From: Nitrospirota bacterium
GTDB taxonomy: Bacteria; Nitrospirota; Nitrospiria; Nitrospirales; Nitrospiraceae
NCBI GenBank assembly: GCA_030684575.1
Contig: JAUXVD010000018.1
Location: 39,064 to 103,063, forward strand
Length of the DNA: 64,000 nucleotides
Reading direction: 5' to 3'
The notes under the pieces were generated by a model, which had not been told where the DNA came from, did no database searches, and worked only from the letters and a program-made list of their open reading frames with translations. This document shows, in pieces, positions 54,680 to 62,863 of the stretch. The translations under genes were made by a program, and so were the position numbers. Each line of letters starts with the position of its first letter. Within the stretch, counting starts at the first letter, position 1.

Positions 54680-55273
54680 ATGCCACCATCTGTGCAAGCC
54701 AAGATGCCACAATCAGACGAACGGCGTGAATGGCTTCGAATCGACGATCGTGTCCTGCTGGAATATCGGCTTATCACCGAGCAGGAGGAGTCCTCCATAC
54801 CTGGGATGCCCCCAGTCAGCGACCAGGCGATTGCGGAGGCCATGCACAAGCCGGCAGCCGATTTCTTTGCGCAACAGGGAGAACAACTGGCGCATTCGCC
54901 GTTACTCCCCTGGATGATGAAAGTCGATTGGCTGCTGGAGGTGATCGTCAAGACGCTTGCGCAGATGCATCCTGGCGGAGTGCCCATCGCCCAGATCGCC
55001 GATGTCAATCTGAGCGGCGGGGGCATCGGTTTTGTCTCTCCGCGGTGTTTTGCCGCCGAGGACCAATTAAGTGTTAAAGTGGTGCTGCCGCCATTCACGC
55101 CGATTGAGGCCACGGCACGGGTCATTCGTTCGATTGCGACCAAAGATGGGCGGGGCTTCGACATCGCGACCGAATTTGTGTCCCTCTCTCCCACCGATCA
55201 GGAACATCTCATCCGCCACATTCTACAGACACAGGCTGAGCGATTGCGCGCACGCCGCAATCATACGAGCTGA
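54680..55273 (+). CDS. PilZ-domain protein
   Basis: A 197-residue putative c-di-GMP receptor. ATG 54680 follows AGAGGA; an in-frame ATG at 54644 is an alternative. The N-terminal RREWLR supplies the RxxxR part of the PilZ motif and DVNLSGGGIGF the second part, separated by an unusually long helical insert (about residues 35-105). It ends in a 65-bp tail-to-tail overlap with the MinD-like gene. Confidence 0.8.
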   Translation: MPPSVQAKMPQSDERREWLRIDDRVLLEYRLITEQEESSIPGMPPVSDQAIAEAMHKPAADFFAQQGEQLAHSPLLPWMMKVDWLLEVIVKTLAQMHPGGVPIAQIADVNLSGGGIGFVSPRCFAAEDQLSVKVVLPPFTPIEATARVIRSIATKDGRGFDIATEFVSLSPTDQEHLIRHILQTQAERLRARRNHTS

Positions 55274-56207
55274 CGAGGAGTCCTGCTGCAAGAGTGGCTT
55301 GGGCAAGGTCTTCTTGTGCCCGCCGTGACGCCTCCATATGGAGGGCCAACGCGTCGGCAGTGACTTTGAGCGCCACTGCGGCTGGAGAGCTCGGCTCGGA
55401 ATCGACGACCGGCAGATAGCCTCGAACGGCTCGCCCTATTGCGGGGTCGTCGGGGATCTCACCCAGTAAGGTCAGCGAAGCCCCGATATATTGCGTGAGC
55501 AGTTTTTTCAGCACGGAGGTGTTGACGCGGGAGCGACCGGTCACTCGATTGAGAATGAGGGCCGGGTGAAATGTCCGGAGGGTCGCTTCAGCAACGGCTC
55601 GCCCGGCTACGTTGGTCTGGCCCGCGACTTCGAGCACCTCTTCGACGCTGGAAAAATCGCGATCCGACAGCGCGTCAGCTATCGCATCCCGTGAGAGGAA
55701 GGAGGATAGGACGCGACGGATCGCGGCGAGCTTGATGAAGCGATAGAGATCCAGCACCGAGGTGGGATCGGGTGTGGCGATCGTGACATGGTGATCCGCC
55801 ATCAAGAAGAAATCCAGCGCGTGATAACTCGTCCCTGCTCCGATATCCACGACGACGACATCGGTCTCAAGCTCCCGTAAATGACGAATGAGTCGTTTCT
55901 TTTTGGCATACGGCATGTTCGCGGTCGCGAGCGTGTCGCCTGTCCCGGGAATCAATGTGAGGCCTGGGTGGACCGGAAGCGCCTGTGCGACGTCCGCGAG
56001 CCGTTCGACCCGGCGGCTGAGAAAATCCGTCAGGGTGAGTGGAGGATTCAAGAGTCCGAACAAAATATGCATGTCTGCGCCGCCGATATCGAGGTCGACC
56101 AGCATGACGCGCTTGCCTTGTTTGGCTAAGAGCAACGCTACATTGGCTGCAATTACACTTTTACCGACTCCTCCTTTGCCCGACGCGATAGAGACGATGG
56201 TGGCCAT
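55209..56207 (-). CDS. MinD/ParA-family ATPase
   Basis: A 332-residue deviant Walker A ATPase: IASGKGGVGKSVIAANVALL, then VDLDIGGADMHILFGLL and VVVVDIGAGTSYHALDF. It resembles the FlhG/FleN branch and is a second such protein beside 9210-10070; placement between PilZ and chemotaxis genes suggests spatial positioning of chemoreceptors or flagella (inference). A palindromic parS-like site lies in its upstream region. No FliA-type promoter is clear on this strand. Confidence 0.88.
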   Translation of the reverse strand: MATIVSIASGKGGVGKSVIAANVALLLAKQGKRVMLVDLDIGGADMHILFGLLNPPLTLTDFLSRRVERLADVAQALPVHPGLTLIPGTGDTLATANMPYAKKKRLIRHLRELETDVVVVDIGAGTSYHALDFFLMADHHVTIATPDPTSVLDLYRFIKLAAIRRVLSSFLSRDAIADALSDRDFSSVEEVLEVAGQTNVAGRAVAEATLRTFHPALILNRVTGRSRVNTSVLKKLLTQYIGASLTLLGEIPDDPAIGRAVRGYLPVVDSEPSSPAAVALKVTADALALHMEASRRAQEDLAQATLAAGLLVSSYDCGVRAIAQPVSVECGG

Positions 56208-56255
56208 TGAGACAGTTTCCTATTGGTTCGTGTAAGTCCGTAGTCCTTATTCGGC

Positions 56256-56271
56256 TGTTTCGTGTGAAACA
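56256..56271. promoter_or_regulatory. parS-like palindrome upstream of the MinD-like gene
   Basis: TGTTTCGTGTGAAACA matches the ParB site consensus TGTTTCACGTGAAACA at 14 of 16 positions; the two differences fall in the central bases that usually matter most. It lies about 50 bp upstream of the MinD/ParA start codon. Confidence 0.3.
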
Positions 56272-56355
56272 TAAGCGCCGGCCTCCTATCAAGTCTCCTC
56301 CATATACGCAGCTCAAGACGAATGCTGTCGCGTGGCAATGACCGGCATCGGGTAC

Positions 56356-56383
56356 TCAAGTTTTCTATTGGCAGCACCGATAA
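56356..56383 (+). promoter_or_regulatory. Sigma-28-type promoter of the chemotaxis operon
   Basis: TCAAGTTT (56356-56363), 12-nt spacer, ACCGATAA (56376-56383); seven of eight matches in each box. Transcription near 56390. Confidence 0.8.
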
Positions 56384-56393
56384 CCAATTCACT

Positions 56394-56624
56394 ATGAATG
56401 ATGCAGCCTCAACAACAACGACGTTCCCTGTGAACGGAATGGTTTCGGCGGACGGCGAGATCTTGACGGTCCTGGACGTGGCCCGGTTTCTCCGGGTGCC
56501 CAAGTCCACCGTCTACAAGCTTGCGCGTGTCGGTGAGTTGCCGGCGTCGAAAATCGGGAAGCATTGGCGCTTCCTCCGTCGCGACATCCATGAATGGATG
56601 CACAGTCGCTCTCAACAGGCGTAG
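56394..56624 (+). CDS. Small excisionase-type helix-turn-helix protein
   Basis: A 76-residue protein whose core ILTVLDVARFLRVPKSTVYK, then LARVGELPASKIGKHWRF and RRDIHEWM is the MerR/excisionase-like HTH used by small DNA-binding regulators. The start is uncertain: ATG 56394 lies only a few nt after the predicted transcript start, and ATG 56442 keeps the whole HTH. It is first in the che operon and may regulate it or nearby genes. Confidence 0.75.
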   Translation: MNDAASTTTTFPVNGMVSADGEILTVLDVARFLRVPKSTVYKLARVGELPASKIGKHWRFLRRDIHEWMHSRSQQA

Positions 56625-56734
56625 CGAGCACGGACCTCCGGCTCCTCCGTCTGCGTCACGTGCGGTATGGCCTATGCCGAGAGCACCGAGGGTATCGACG
56701 CGCCCAAGGTCTCGGTCAACAAGAGAAGGACAGG

Positions 56735-57598
56735 ATGAACCAGGCTCTGACCAAGCAGGCTGCCAAGCAATTGTCGCTCGTCATGAGCGACGAGACCTAC
56801 AAGCAGTTTCGCGCCTTCATCTATGAGCAGACCGGTATCTCCTTTCAAGACAACCAGAAGTATTTGCTGGAAAGCCGGCTGCTGCCACGGCTCAAGGAAC
56901 ACAAGCTGGCAACCTATGAAGACTACTACCACTATCTGAGGTTCGATACCTATCGGGATAAAGAGCTGTCCTCGTTTTACGATCTCATTACCACGAATGA
57001 AACGTATTTCTATCGCGATATCCCGCAGCTGGAAAATTTCATCAAAACCATCGTGCCTACATTGATGGAGACGAATAAATCCTCTAAGCAGATTCGCATT
57101 TGGAGCGCGGCCTGTTCGACGGGCGATGAGCCCTACACCCTCGCCATCATGCTGCTCGAACATCCTTCGCTTGCCGGCTGGAACATCGAGATTCTGGCGA
57201 CGGATATCAACGACGCAGTCCTGACGCAGGCGAGGTCCGGCATTTATGAAGCGCATACGCTGCGCCATGTGCCGAACATGCTGAAGCGAAAATATTTCGT
57301 GGAACAGAAGGGGCACTTCGAACTGACGGCGGCGGTCAAGGGGCGAGTCAAATTCATGAATCTCAATCTGTACGATCGCCCACGGTTAAAGCTGGTTCGA
57401 GGCATCGACACCGTCTTTTGCCGGAATTGTCTGATCTATTTCGACGATAAAGCTAAATCGCAAATCGTCACGGACCTTCATGGCTCGCTCAAGCAGAACG
57501 GATATCTCGTGATCGGATTCTCGGAGTCGATCACGAACATGGGAAGCCTATTTCGGACTATGCAGACAGGCCGTTCCGTCGTCTATCAAAAAGTCTAA
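56735..57598 (+). CDS. cheR: Chemotaxis methyltransferase CheR
   Basis: CheR methylates chemoreceptor glutamates with SAM. ATG 56735 follows AAGGACAGG; an in-frame upstream extension is rejected. The 287-residue product has the helical N-terminal domain (YKQFRAFIYEQTGISFQDNQ), TTNETYFYRD, the SAM motif IWSAACSTGDEPYTLAIMLL and DTVFCRNCLIYFD. Confidence 0.96.
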   Translation: MNQALTKQAAKQLSLVMSDETYKQFRAFIYEQTGISFQDNQKYLLESRLLPRLKEHKLATYEDYYHYLRFDTYRDKELSSFYDLITTNETYFYRDIPQLENFIKTIVPTLMETNKSSKQIRIWSAACSTGDEPYTLAIMLLEHPSLAGWNIEILATDINDAVLTQARSGIYEAHTLRHVPNMLKRKYFVEQKGHFELTAAVKGRVKFMNLNLYDRPRLKLVRGIDTVFCRNCLIYFDDKAKSQIVTDLHGSLKQNGYLVIGFSESITNMGSLFRTMQTGRSVVYQKV

Positions 57599-57610
57599 GG
57601 AGGTTGCGAT

Positions 57611-57994
57611 ATGCCGGCAGATCTGAACATGAAGATTCTCGTCGTGGACGATATGTCCACCATGCGGAGGATCGTGAAAAATATTCTGAAGCAGCTCGGA
57701 TTTACCAATATGGAAGAGGCCGAGAACGGGCAGGAGGCGCTCACCAAGCTCCGCGCCGAACCGTTCGGGTTCGTCGTGTCCGATTGGAATATGCCGGTGA
57801 TGCCGGGGATTGAGATGCTTCGTGCGATCCGTGCGGATGACACACTCAAACATATACCCGTGCTCATGGTCACGGCCGAAGCCCAAAAGGAAAATTTGAT
57901 CGAGGCGATCCAGGCCGGCGTCAATAACTACGTCGTGAAGCCGTTTACGGCGGAAACGATGCAAGAAAAGATCAATAAAATCTTCAATAAATAG
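57611..57994 (+). CDS. cheY: Chemotaxis response regulator CheY
   Basis: CheY, phosphorylated by CheA, binds FliM to switch rotation. Single receiver of 127 residues with acidic pair D13/D14, phospho-acceptor D58 ([12 protein letters not shown]), the conserved TAEAQKEN switch and [10 protein letters not shown] with the conserved Lys. AAGGAGG precedes the ATG. Confidence 0.96.
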   Translation: MPADLNMKILVVDDMSTMRRIVKNILKQLGFTNMEEAENGQEALTKLRAEPFGFVVSDWNMPVMPGIEMLRAIRADDTLKHIPVLMVTAEAQKENLIEAIQAGVNNYVVKPFTAETMQEKINKIFNK

Positions 57995-58008
57995 GAAGGG
58001 CCGCGTTC

Positions 58009-58665
58009 ATGATCATGCGCGATGCAGCAGGAAGGTCCGTCCCAGAAGAGTCCTCCAGCGATCGAGACCTCGACGAGGAGGAGTCCGGGGACACACAGCT
58101 GGTCGAGAAGATCGGAGAGCTGACCCACTTTATCGATAAGACCATCAAGACCATCTCCCAGTTCTCCGCACCGATGAGCGCGACGGCGGAGCAGCTCCCA
58201 GACGCCACGGCGCATCTGAAAGATCTTCGCAAACTGACGGAAGACGGCACCCATAAAATCATGCAGCTGGTCGAAGCGATCGAAGAGAACCGGAAGCGTG
58301 CGAACATCCAATTCGAGGCACTCGTGAACGGGTTGGCCAGCTCTGATCCCGCCACTGTCGCGTCGAAGATCACGGCGATTCGCGCGACACTCGCCGCCGA
58401 CAATAAGCCGCTGATGGACATCCTCACGGCCTTGTCGTTCCAGGATCTGGTCGCGCAGAGCGTGAATAAATTGGTGACGATCATCGACGACGTGGAGCAC
58501 AAGCTACTCGAAATGGTGGTGGTTTTTGGGCCGTACACCAAAGGCGCCGGCATGGCCGAAGCCGGCAAAGCCTCTGAGATGCTGAAGCAACTTTCCGCGA
58601 CCAAGAACTCGTCCATGAAGCAGGACTTGGCAGATGAAATTCTGAAGCAATACGGATTTAACTGA
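58009..58665 (+). CDS. cheZ: CheY-P phosphatase CheZ
   Basis: CheZ removes phosphate from CheY. The 218-residue helical product has the catalytic segment ALSFQDLVAQSVNKL with the conserved Asp/Gln and the C-terminal CheY-docking peptide QDLADEILKQYGF. It follows cheY by 14 bp. Confidence 0.93.
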   Translation: MIMRDAAGRSVPEESSSDRDLDEEESGDTQLVEKIGELTHFIDKTIKTISQFSAPMSATAEQLPDATAHLKDLRKLTEDGTHKIMQLVEAIEENRKRANIQFEALVNGLASSDPATVASKITAIRATLAADNKPLMDILTALSFQDLVAQSVNKLVTIIDDVEHKLLEMVVVFGPYTKGAGMAEAGKASEMLKQLSATKNSSMKQDLADEILKQYGFN

Positions 58666-58781
58666 ATGCAGACGGCTCGAGAGGAAAGGCGAGGGGTTAT
58701 GGAAGGGACCAGGAACATGACATTCCGTCCGCTTGCCAATGACCCGTTGCTTCATGCCGCGAGCCTCACCCGGAGGGTGTT

Positions 58782-60686
58782 ATGAGCGAAGAAGCAGATG
58801 AGATGAAGGAAATTCTCAACGACTTTTTAACCGAGTCGACGGAGATGATCGATGTGCTCGATCAGCGATTCCTTGCCCTGGAGGCCGACCCGAATAACGC
58901 TGACCTCTTGAACGAAATATTCCGTGCCATGCACAGCATGAAAGGCGGAGCCGGTTTCCTGGGATTCAATCATCTCGTGGATGTGACGCATCGGGGCGAG
59001 AGTATTCTCAATAAAATGCGACAGGGGGAAATGGCGGTCATCCCCTCGATCATTAACGTCATTCTGGAAGCCGTCGACGTGGTCAAGGCCCTGATGCACG
59101 ATATTCGCGCCACAGGCACCGATACCAATGTGCCGACAGAGGAGATGGCCAAGAAGCTCGACGAGGTCTTAGCCGGGAAATTTGAAGGGTCAGCGCCCGC
59201 AGCGCAGTCGTCCATGGCCGCTCCTGCTCCATCACCCGCCGCGACCCCAACCCAGGATCCGGTGGCACCGGCCTCACCACCTCAGACGATCGGCGAGATC
59301 CTCGTGCATGATGGCTTGGCGTCGAAGGAACAGGTGTTCGATGCCTTAACCCAGCAGCAGAAACAGCCGGAGCCGAAGCAAGCCCTTGGAGAATTGCTCA
59401 TTCAGGCCAAAGTCATCTCCGAGCGCGCACTCGACCAGGCGTTGCACAAACAGGACAAGCCCGGAAAGTCGGCTGACGAAGACCAAACGATCAGAGTCGA
59501 GACCCGCCGGTTGGATTCGGTGATGAATCTCGTCGGCGAACTCGTCTTAGGGCGAAATCGCCTGATCAAGATCGGCGGGGTTCTCGACGAAACCCATGAG
59601 TCGGATCCTCAAGTACGCGCCCTGGGTGAGACGCTCACCCAATTGAACCTCGTGACGACGGACCTCCAGCTGGCCGTCATGAAAACCAGGATGCTCCCGA
59701 TCAAGAAAGTGCTCGCCAAGTTGCCGCGACTGGTGCGCGACCTCTCGCAGAAACTCGGGAAGCAAGTCCGACTGGAGACGCACGGAGAAGAGACGGAACT
59801 CGATAAGTCCGTCGCCGATGAAATCGGCGATCCCTTGGTTCACTTGGTGCGAAATGCCATTGACCATGGCATCGAAATGCCGACGGAACGGCATGAACGA
59901 AACAAGCCGGTCGAAGGGGTCTTGCGCATCGCAGCCAGTCAGGAAGGCAACAGCATCGTCATTCGGATTCAGGACGACGGCAAAGGCATCCCCATCGACA
60001 AAGTGAAGGCCAAGGCGCTCTCCAAGGGATTGGTGAGTGAAGCCGAATTGTCCGCCATGGAACCTCGTGAAGTCGTGAACCTGATTTTCTTGCCGGGGTT
60101 CAGTACGGCGGAAAACGTGACCGACGTGTCCGGACGCGGTGTGGGGATGGACGTCGTCAGGACCAACATCCGCAAGATGAATGGCACCGTGGAGATCGAG
60201 TCCGAGCAGGGGAAAGGCAGTCTCATCACCATCAAGCTTCCGCTGACCATTGCGATCATTCAAGCGCTGATGGTCGAAGTGGAGCGTGCCACCTTTGCCA
60301 TTCCGCTGAGCTCCGTCATCGAGGCCGTCCGGATTACCAAGTCGGACATCAAGACCATCAATGGGCGCGAAGTTCTGCACCTGCGCGATCGCGTCTTGCC
60401 GTTGCTCCGTCTCGCGCAAGAATTCGATATTCCCGTCGACCCCAACCGCGAACGGTTCAATGTCGTCGTGACGGCCTTGGGCGACCGGCGGATCGGCGTC
60501 GTGGTCGATGAACTCCGGTCGCAAGAAGAAGTGGTGATCAAGTCGATTTGGGAATATCTGGACAGCATCAAGGGTATTTCAGGCGCCACCATCACCGGGG
60601 ACGGCAAAGTCGTCTTGATCCTGGATATTTCCGAGTTGGTCGAGAATGCTCATGCCTGGCACCAGGCCGTCGCAGTCGCGGCCTAG
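58782..60686 (+). CDS. cheA: Chemotaxis histidine kinase CheA
   Basis: CheA phosphorylates CheY and CheB. The 634-residue product has P1 with H51 in FRAMHSMKGGAGFLGF, a Pro/Ala linker, then two tandem segments (about 165-225: IGEILVHDGLASKEQVFDAL and LGELLIQAKVISERALDQAL) resembling type II secretion ATPase N-terminal motifs, where other CheAs carry P2. P3 (RVETRRLDSVMNLVGELVLG), the HATPase (HLVRNAIDHGIE, GRGVGMDVVRTNIRK) and a CheW-like P5 follow. Confidence 0.95.
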   Translation: MSEEADEMKEILNDFLTESTEMIDVLDQRFLALEADPNNADLLNEIFRAMHSMKGGAGFLGFNHLVDVTHRGESILNKMRQGEMAVIPSIINVILEAVDVVKALMHDIRATGTDTNVPTEEMAKKLDEVLAGKFEGSAPAAQSSMAAPAPSPAATPTQDPVAPASPPQTIGEILVHDGLASKEQVFDALTQQQKQPEPKQALGELLIQAKVISERALDQALHKQDKPGKSADEDQTIRVETRRLDSVMNLVGELVLGRNRLIKIGGVLDETHESDPQVRALGETLTQLNLVTTDLQLAVMKTRMLPIKKVLAKLPRLVRDLSQKLGKQVRLETHGEETELDKSVADEIGDPLVHLVRNAIDHGIEMPTERHERNKPVEGVLRIAASQEGNSIVIRIQDDGKGIPIDKVKAKALSKGLVSEAELSAMEPREVVNLIFLPGFSTAENVTDVSGRGVGMDVVRTNIRKMNGTVEIESEQGKGSLITIKLPLTIAIIQALMVEVERATFAIPLSSVIEAVRITKSDIKTINGREVLHLRDRVLPLLRLAQEFDIPVDPNRERFNVVVTALGDRRIGVVVDELRSQEEVVIKSIWEYLDSIKGISGATITGDGKVVLILDISELVENAHAWHQAVAVAA

Positions 60687-60721
60687 TTCCGGCATGTGTC
60701 ACTGAGGATAAGGAGTCGCAG

Positions 60722-61675
60722 ATGCCCACACTCATTAACGAAATCGATGCTCGGACCAGGCTCGCCGGCGCCAATCAGATGGAACTGTTGCTATTCCACC
60801 TGGGGACCAACGAGCTCTTCGGGATCAACGTCTTCAAAGTCCGTGAAGTGATGAAGTTGCCGGAGCTCACGCGCGTTCCTGAGGCGGACAACCGCGTCGT
60901 CGGCATGGCCAATATCCGCGGGACGATGGTGCCGGTCATCGCGCTCAAACGTAGCCTCGGCCTCGGTGAACATGAAGTCGATCTCACCAACCTCGAAGCC
61001 AAAGAGAACGGCATTCTCATCATCACCGAATATAACGGGAGCTTACAGGCCTTTCATGTCGCGGCCGTCGACCGGATCATTCGCACGTCCTGGTCGCAGA
61101 TCAAGACCCCCCCGGCGTTGGTTCGTGAAAATAATAAAGGGGCGGTGACCGCCGTCACGATGCTGGACAACGGCCGCATGGTGTTGATCCTCGACGTCGA
61201 GAAAACGCTCAGCGATATCTGCCCGCGTCCAGACGACGAAGTATTTGCGGGGCTTCGCGCAATGCCGGAGCTCAAAAATAAATGCGTGTTGTTTGCCGAC
61301 GATTCGAGCGTCGCCAGGACTCAGATCCGGAAGGCATTGGAAAAGCTCGGCGTGCCTTTCATTCAGACGACGACCGGGAAAGAGGCCTGGGACTATCTGC
61401 AGGAACTGGCGGAAGTCGCGTCCAAAGAAGGCCTGGCACAAGCGCAAGGAATCCATCTGGTCCTGAGCGATATCGAAATGCCGGACATGGATGGATTCAC
61501 TTTGACGAAGCATATCCGGGCGGATCCGAGACTGGCGCATCTTCCGGTGATTTTACATTCCTCGTTGACAGGAACCTGCAATCAAGACAAGGGGCGCCAA
61601 GTCGGCGCCACGGATTATGTGACGAAGTTCGATCCGAAAATGTTTGCAGAAAAACTAATGCGGTACATCCTGTAA
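60722..61675 (+). CDS. cheV: CheV-type coupling protein (CheW-receiver)
   Basis: CheV couples receptors to CheA and has a receiver for adaptation or phosphate sink. ATG 60722 follows AAGGAG; a longer in-frame start at 60548 would lie inside cheA. The 317-residue product has a CheW domain (about 15-160, FGINVFKVREVMKLPELTRV) and a receiver (about 190-315, VLFADDSSVARTQIRKALEK, HLVLSDIEMPDMDGFTLTKH). No separate cheW is seen in this window. Confidence 0.92.
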   Translation: MPTLINEIDARTRLAGANQMELLLFHLGTNELFGINVFKVREVMKLPELTRVPEADNRVVGMANIRGTMVPVIALKRSLGLGEHEVDLTNLEAKENGILIITEYNGSLQAFHVAAVDRIIRTSWSQIKTPPALVRENNKGAVTAVTMLDNGRMVLILDVEKTLSDICPRPDDEVFAGLRAMPELKNKCVLFADDSSVARTQIRKALEKLGVPFIQTTTGKEAWDYLQELAEVASKEGLAQAQGIHLVLSDIEMPDMDGFTLTKHIRADPRLAHLPVILHSSLTGTCNQDKGRQVGATDYVTKFDPKMFAEKLMRYIL

Positions 61676-61732
61676 TCGAGCGTATGCGGCCTCTGATACC
61701 GCGGGTTGTGTGTAGTCTGGTGGAAGGAATCG

Positions 61733-62809
61733 ATGGGTATGGGTACAACGATTCAAGTCCTGATCGTCGACGATTCGACATTTATGCGGAAGAGCCTCTC
61801 GTCGATGTTGACGAAGGATCCGCGCATTGCGATCGTCGGGATGGCGCGCAACGGAGAAGAAGCGGTGCAGCTCGTGCATCAGCTGAAACCGGACGTCGTG
61901 ACCATGGATGTCGAGATGCCGGGCATGAACGGCATCGAAGCCCTCAAACGCATCATGGCCGAACATCCTGTCCCCGTGCTGATGGTCAGTTCCATCACGA
62001 CCGAAGGCGCCGGCGACACCTTGAAGGCCTTGGAGTTGGGCGCCGTCGATTACATTCCCAAGCAACTCGACGGCGTGGCCATGAAGATCCACGACATTCA
62101 AGACGAATTGATCGCCAAAATTGTTGCCGCCAGCCAAGCGGGTGGCAAAGTGCGAGCTCGTACCCTGAACGGGGCTTCCCGTCCCGCCGTCCAGCCTCGT
62201 CCGATGGGGCTGACCGCACATTCGGTCAACGCCACGCGAGGCAGGCGGGTGGTGGCTATCGGCTGTTCGACCGGAGGGCCTCAAGCGTTGATCGAAGTGC
62301 TTCCCGCCTTTCCCTCTGATTTTCCTGCGGGGATCGTGATCGTGCAACATATGCCGAAAACCTTCACCAAACCATTTGCCGATCGGATGAACATGCTCTG
62401 CGGCCTCGAAGTGAAGGAAGCGGCCGATGGGGATGAAGTGAAGCCTGGCCGCATCTTGATCGCGCCTGGAGGAGTCCAATGCCGGGTCAAGCGCCGGTCC
62501 ATTACGAGTACGGTCATCGCGCTGAGCCCGAACATCGAACAGCATCTCCATGCTCCCTCTGCCGACATCATGATGCAGTCGGTTGCCCTGGTTTATGAAG
62601 AACGGGGTATCGGCGTCATCCTGACCGGCATGGGGCACGACGGCCTGGAAGGCATGAAGGCCATCAAGGCTGCCAAGGGCCGGACCATCGCCCAGGACGA
62701 AAAATCCTGCATCGTCTATGGCATGCCGAAAGCGGTGGTGGAAGCAGGCTGCGCGGATAAGGTCATTCCGCTCTCGGGGGTCGTGGGGGAAATTCTCAAT
62801 ATGGTGTAA
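61733..62809 (+). CDS. cheB: Chemotaxis methylesterase CheB
   Basis: CheB demethylates or deamidates receptors when phosphorylated. ATG 61733 follows GGAAGGA. The 358-residue product has a receiver (VLIVDDSTFMRKSLSSMLTK, VVTMDVEMPGMNGIEALKRI) and the methylesterase domain with AIGCSTGGPQALIEVLPAF (Ser nucleophile), IVIVQHMPKTFT and ILTGMGHDGLEGMKAIKAA (His and Asp region). Confidence 0.96.
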   Translation: MGMGTTIQVLIVDDSTFMRKSLSSMLTKDPRIAIVGMARNGEEAVQLVHQLKPDVVTMDVEMPGMNGIEALKRIMAEHPVPVLMVSSITTEGAGDTLKALELGAVDYIPKQLDGVAMKIHDIQDELIAKIVAASQAGGKVRARTLNGASRPAVQPRPMGLTAHSVNATRGRRVVAIGCSTGGPQALIEVLPAFPSDFPAGIVIVQHMPKTFTKPFADRMNMLCGLEVKEAADGDEVKPGRILIAPGGVQCRVKRRSITSTVIALSPNIEQHLHAPSADIMMQSVALVYEERGIGVILTGMGHDGLEGMKAIKAAKGRTIAQDEKSCIVYGMPKAVVEAGCADKVIPLSGVVGEILNMV

Positions 62810-62863
62810 GGGGCACAGGGGGATCGGACAGATTCATTCACAATCGAGAGGGTAGGAGGCACT

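Noticed and set aside
61282..62319. Open frame of 345 codons in another phase across cheV and cheB
   Set aside because: Both cheV and cheB have clear domains through this stretch; the alternative product is Arg/Gly/Ser-rich and unlike any family.
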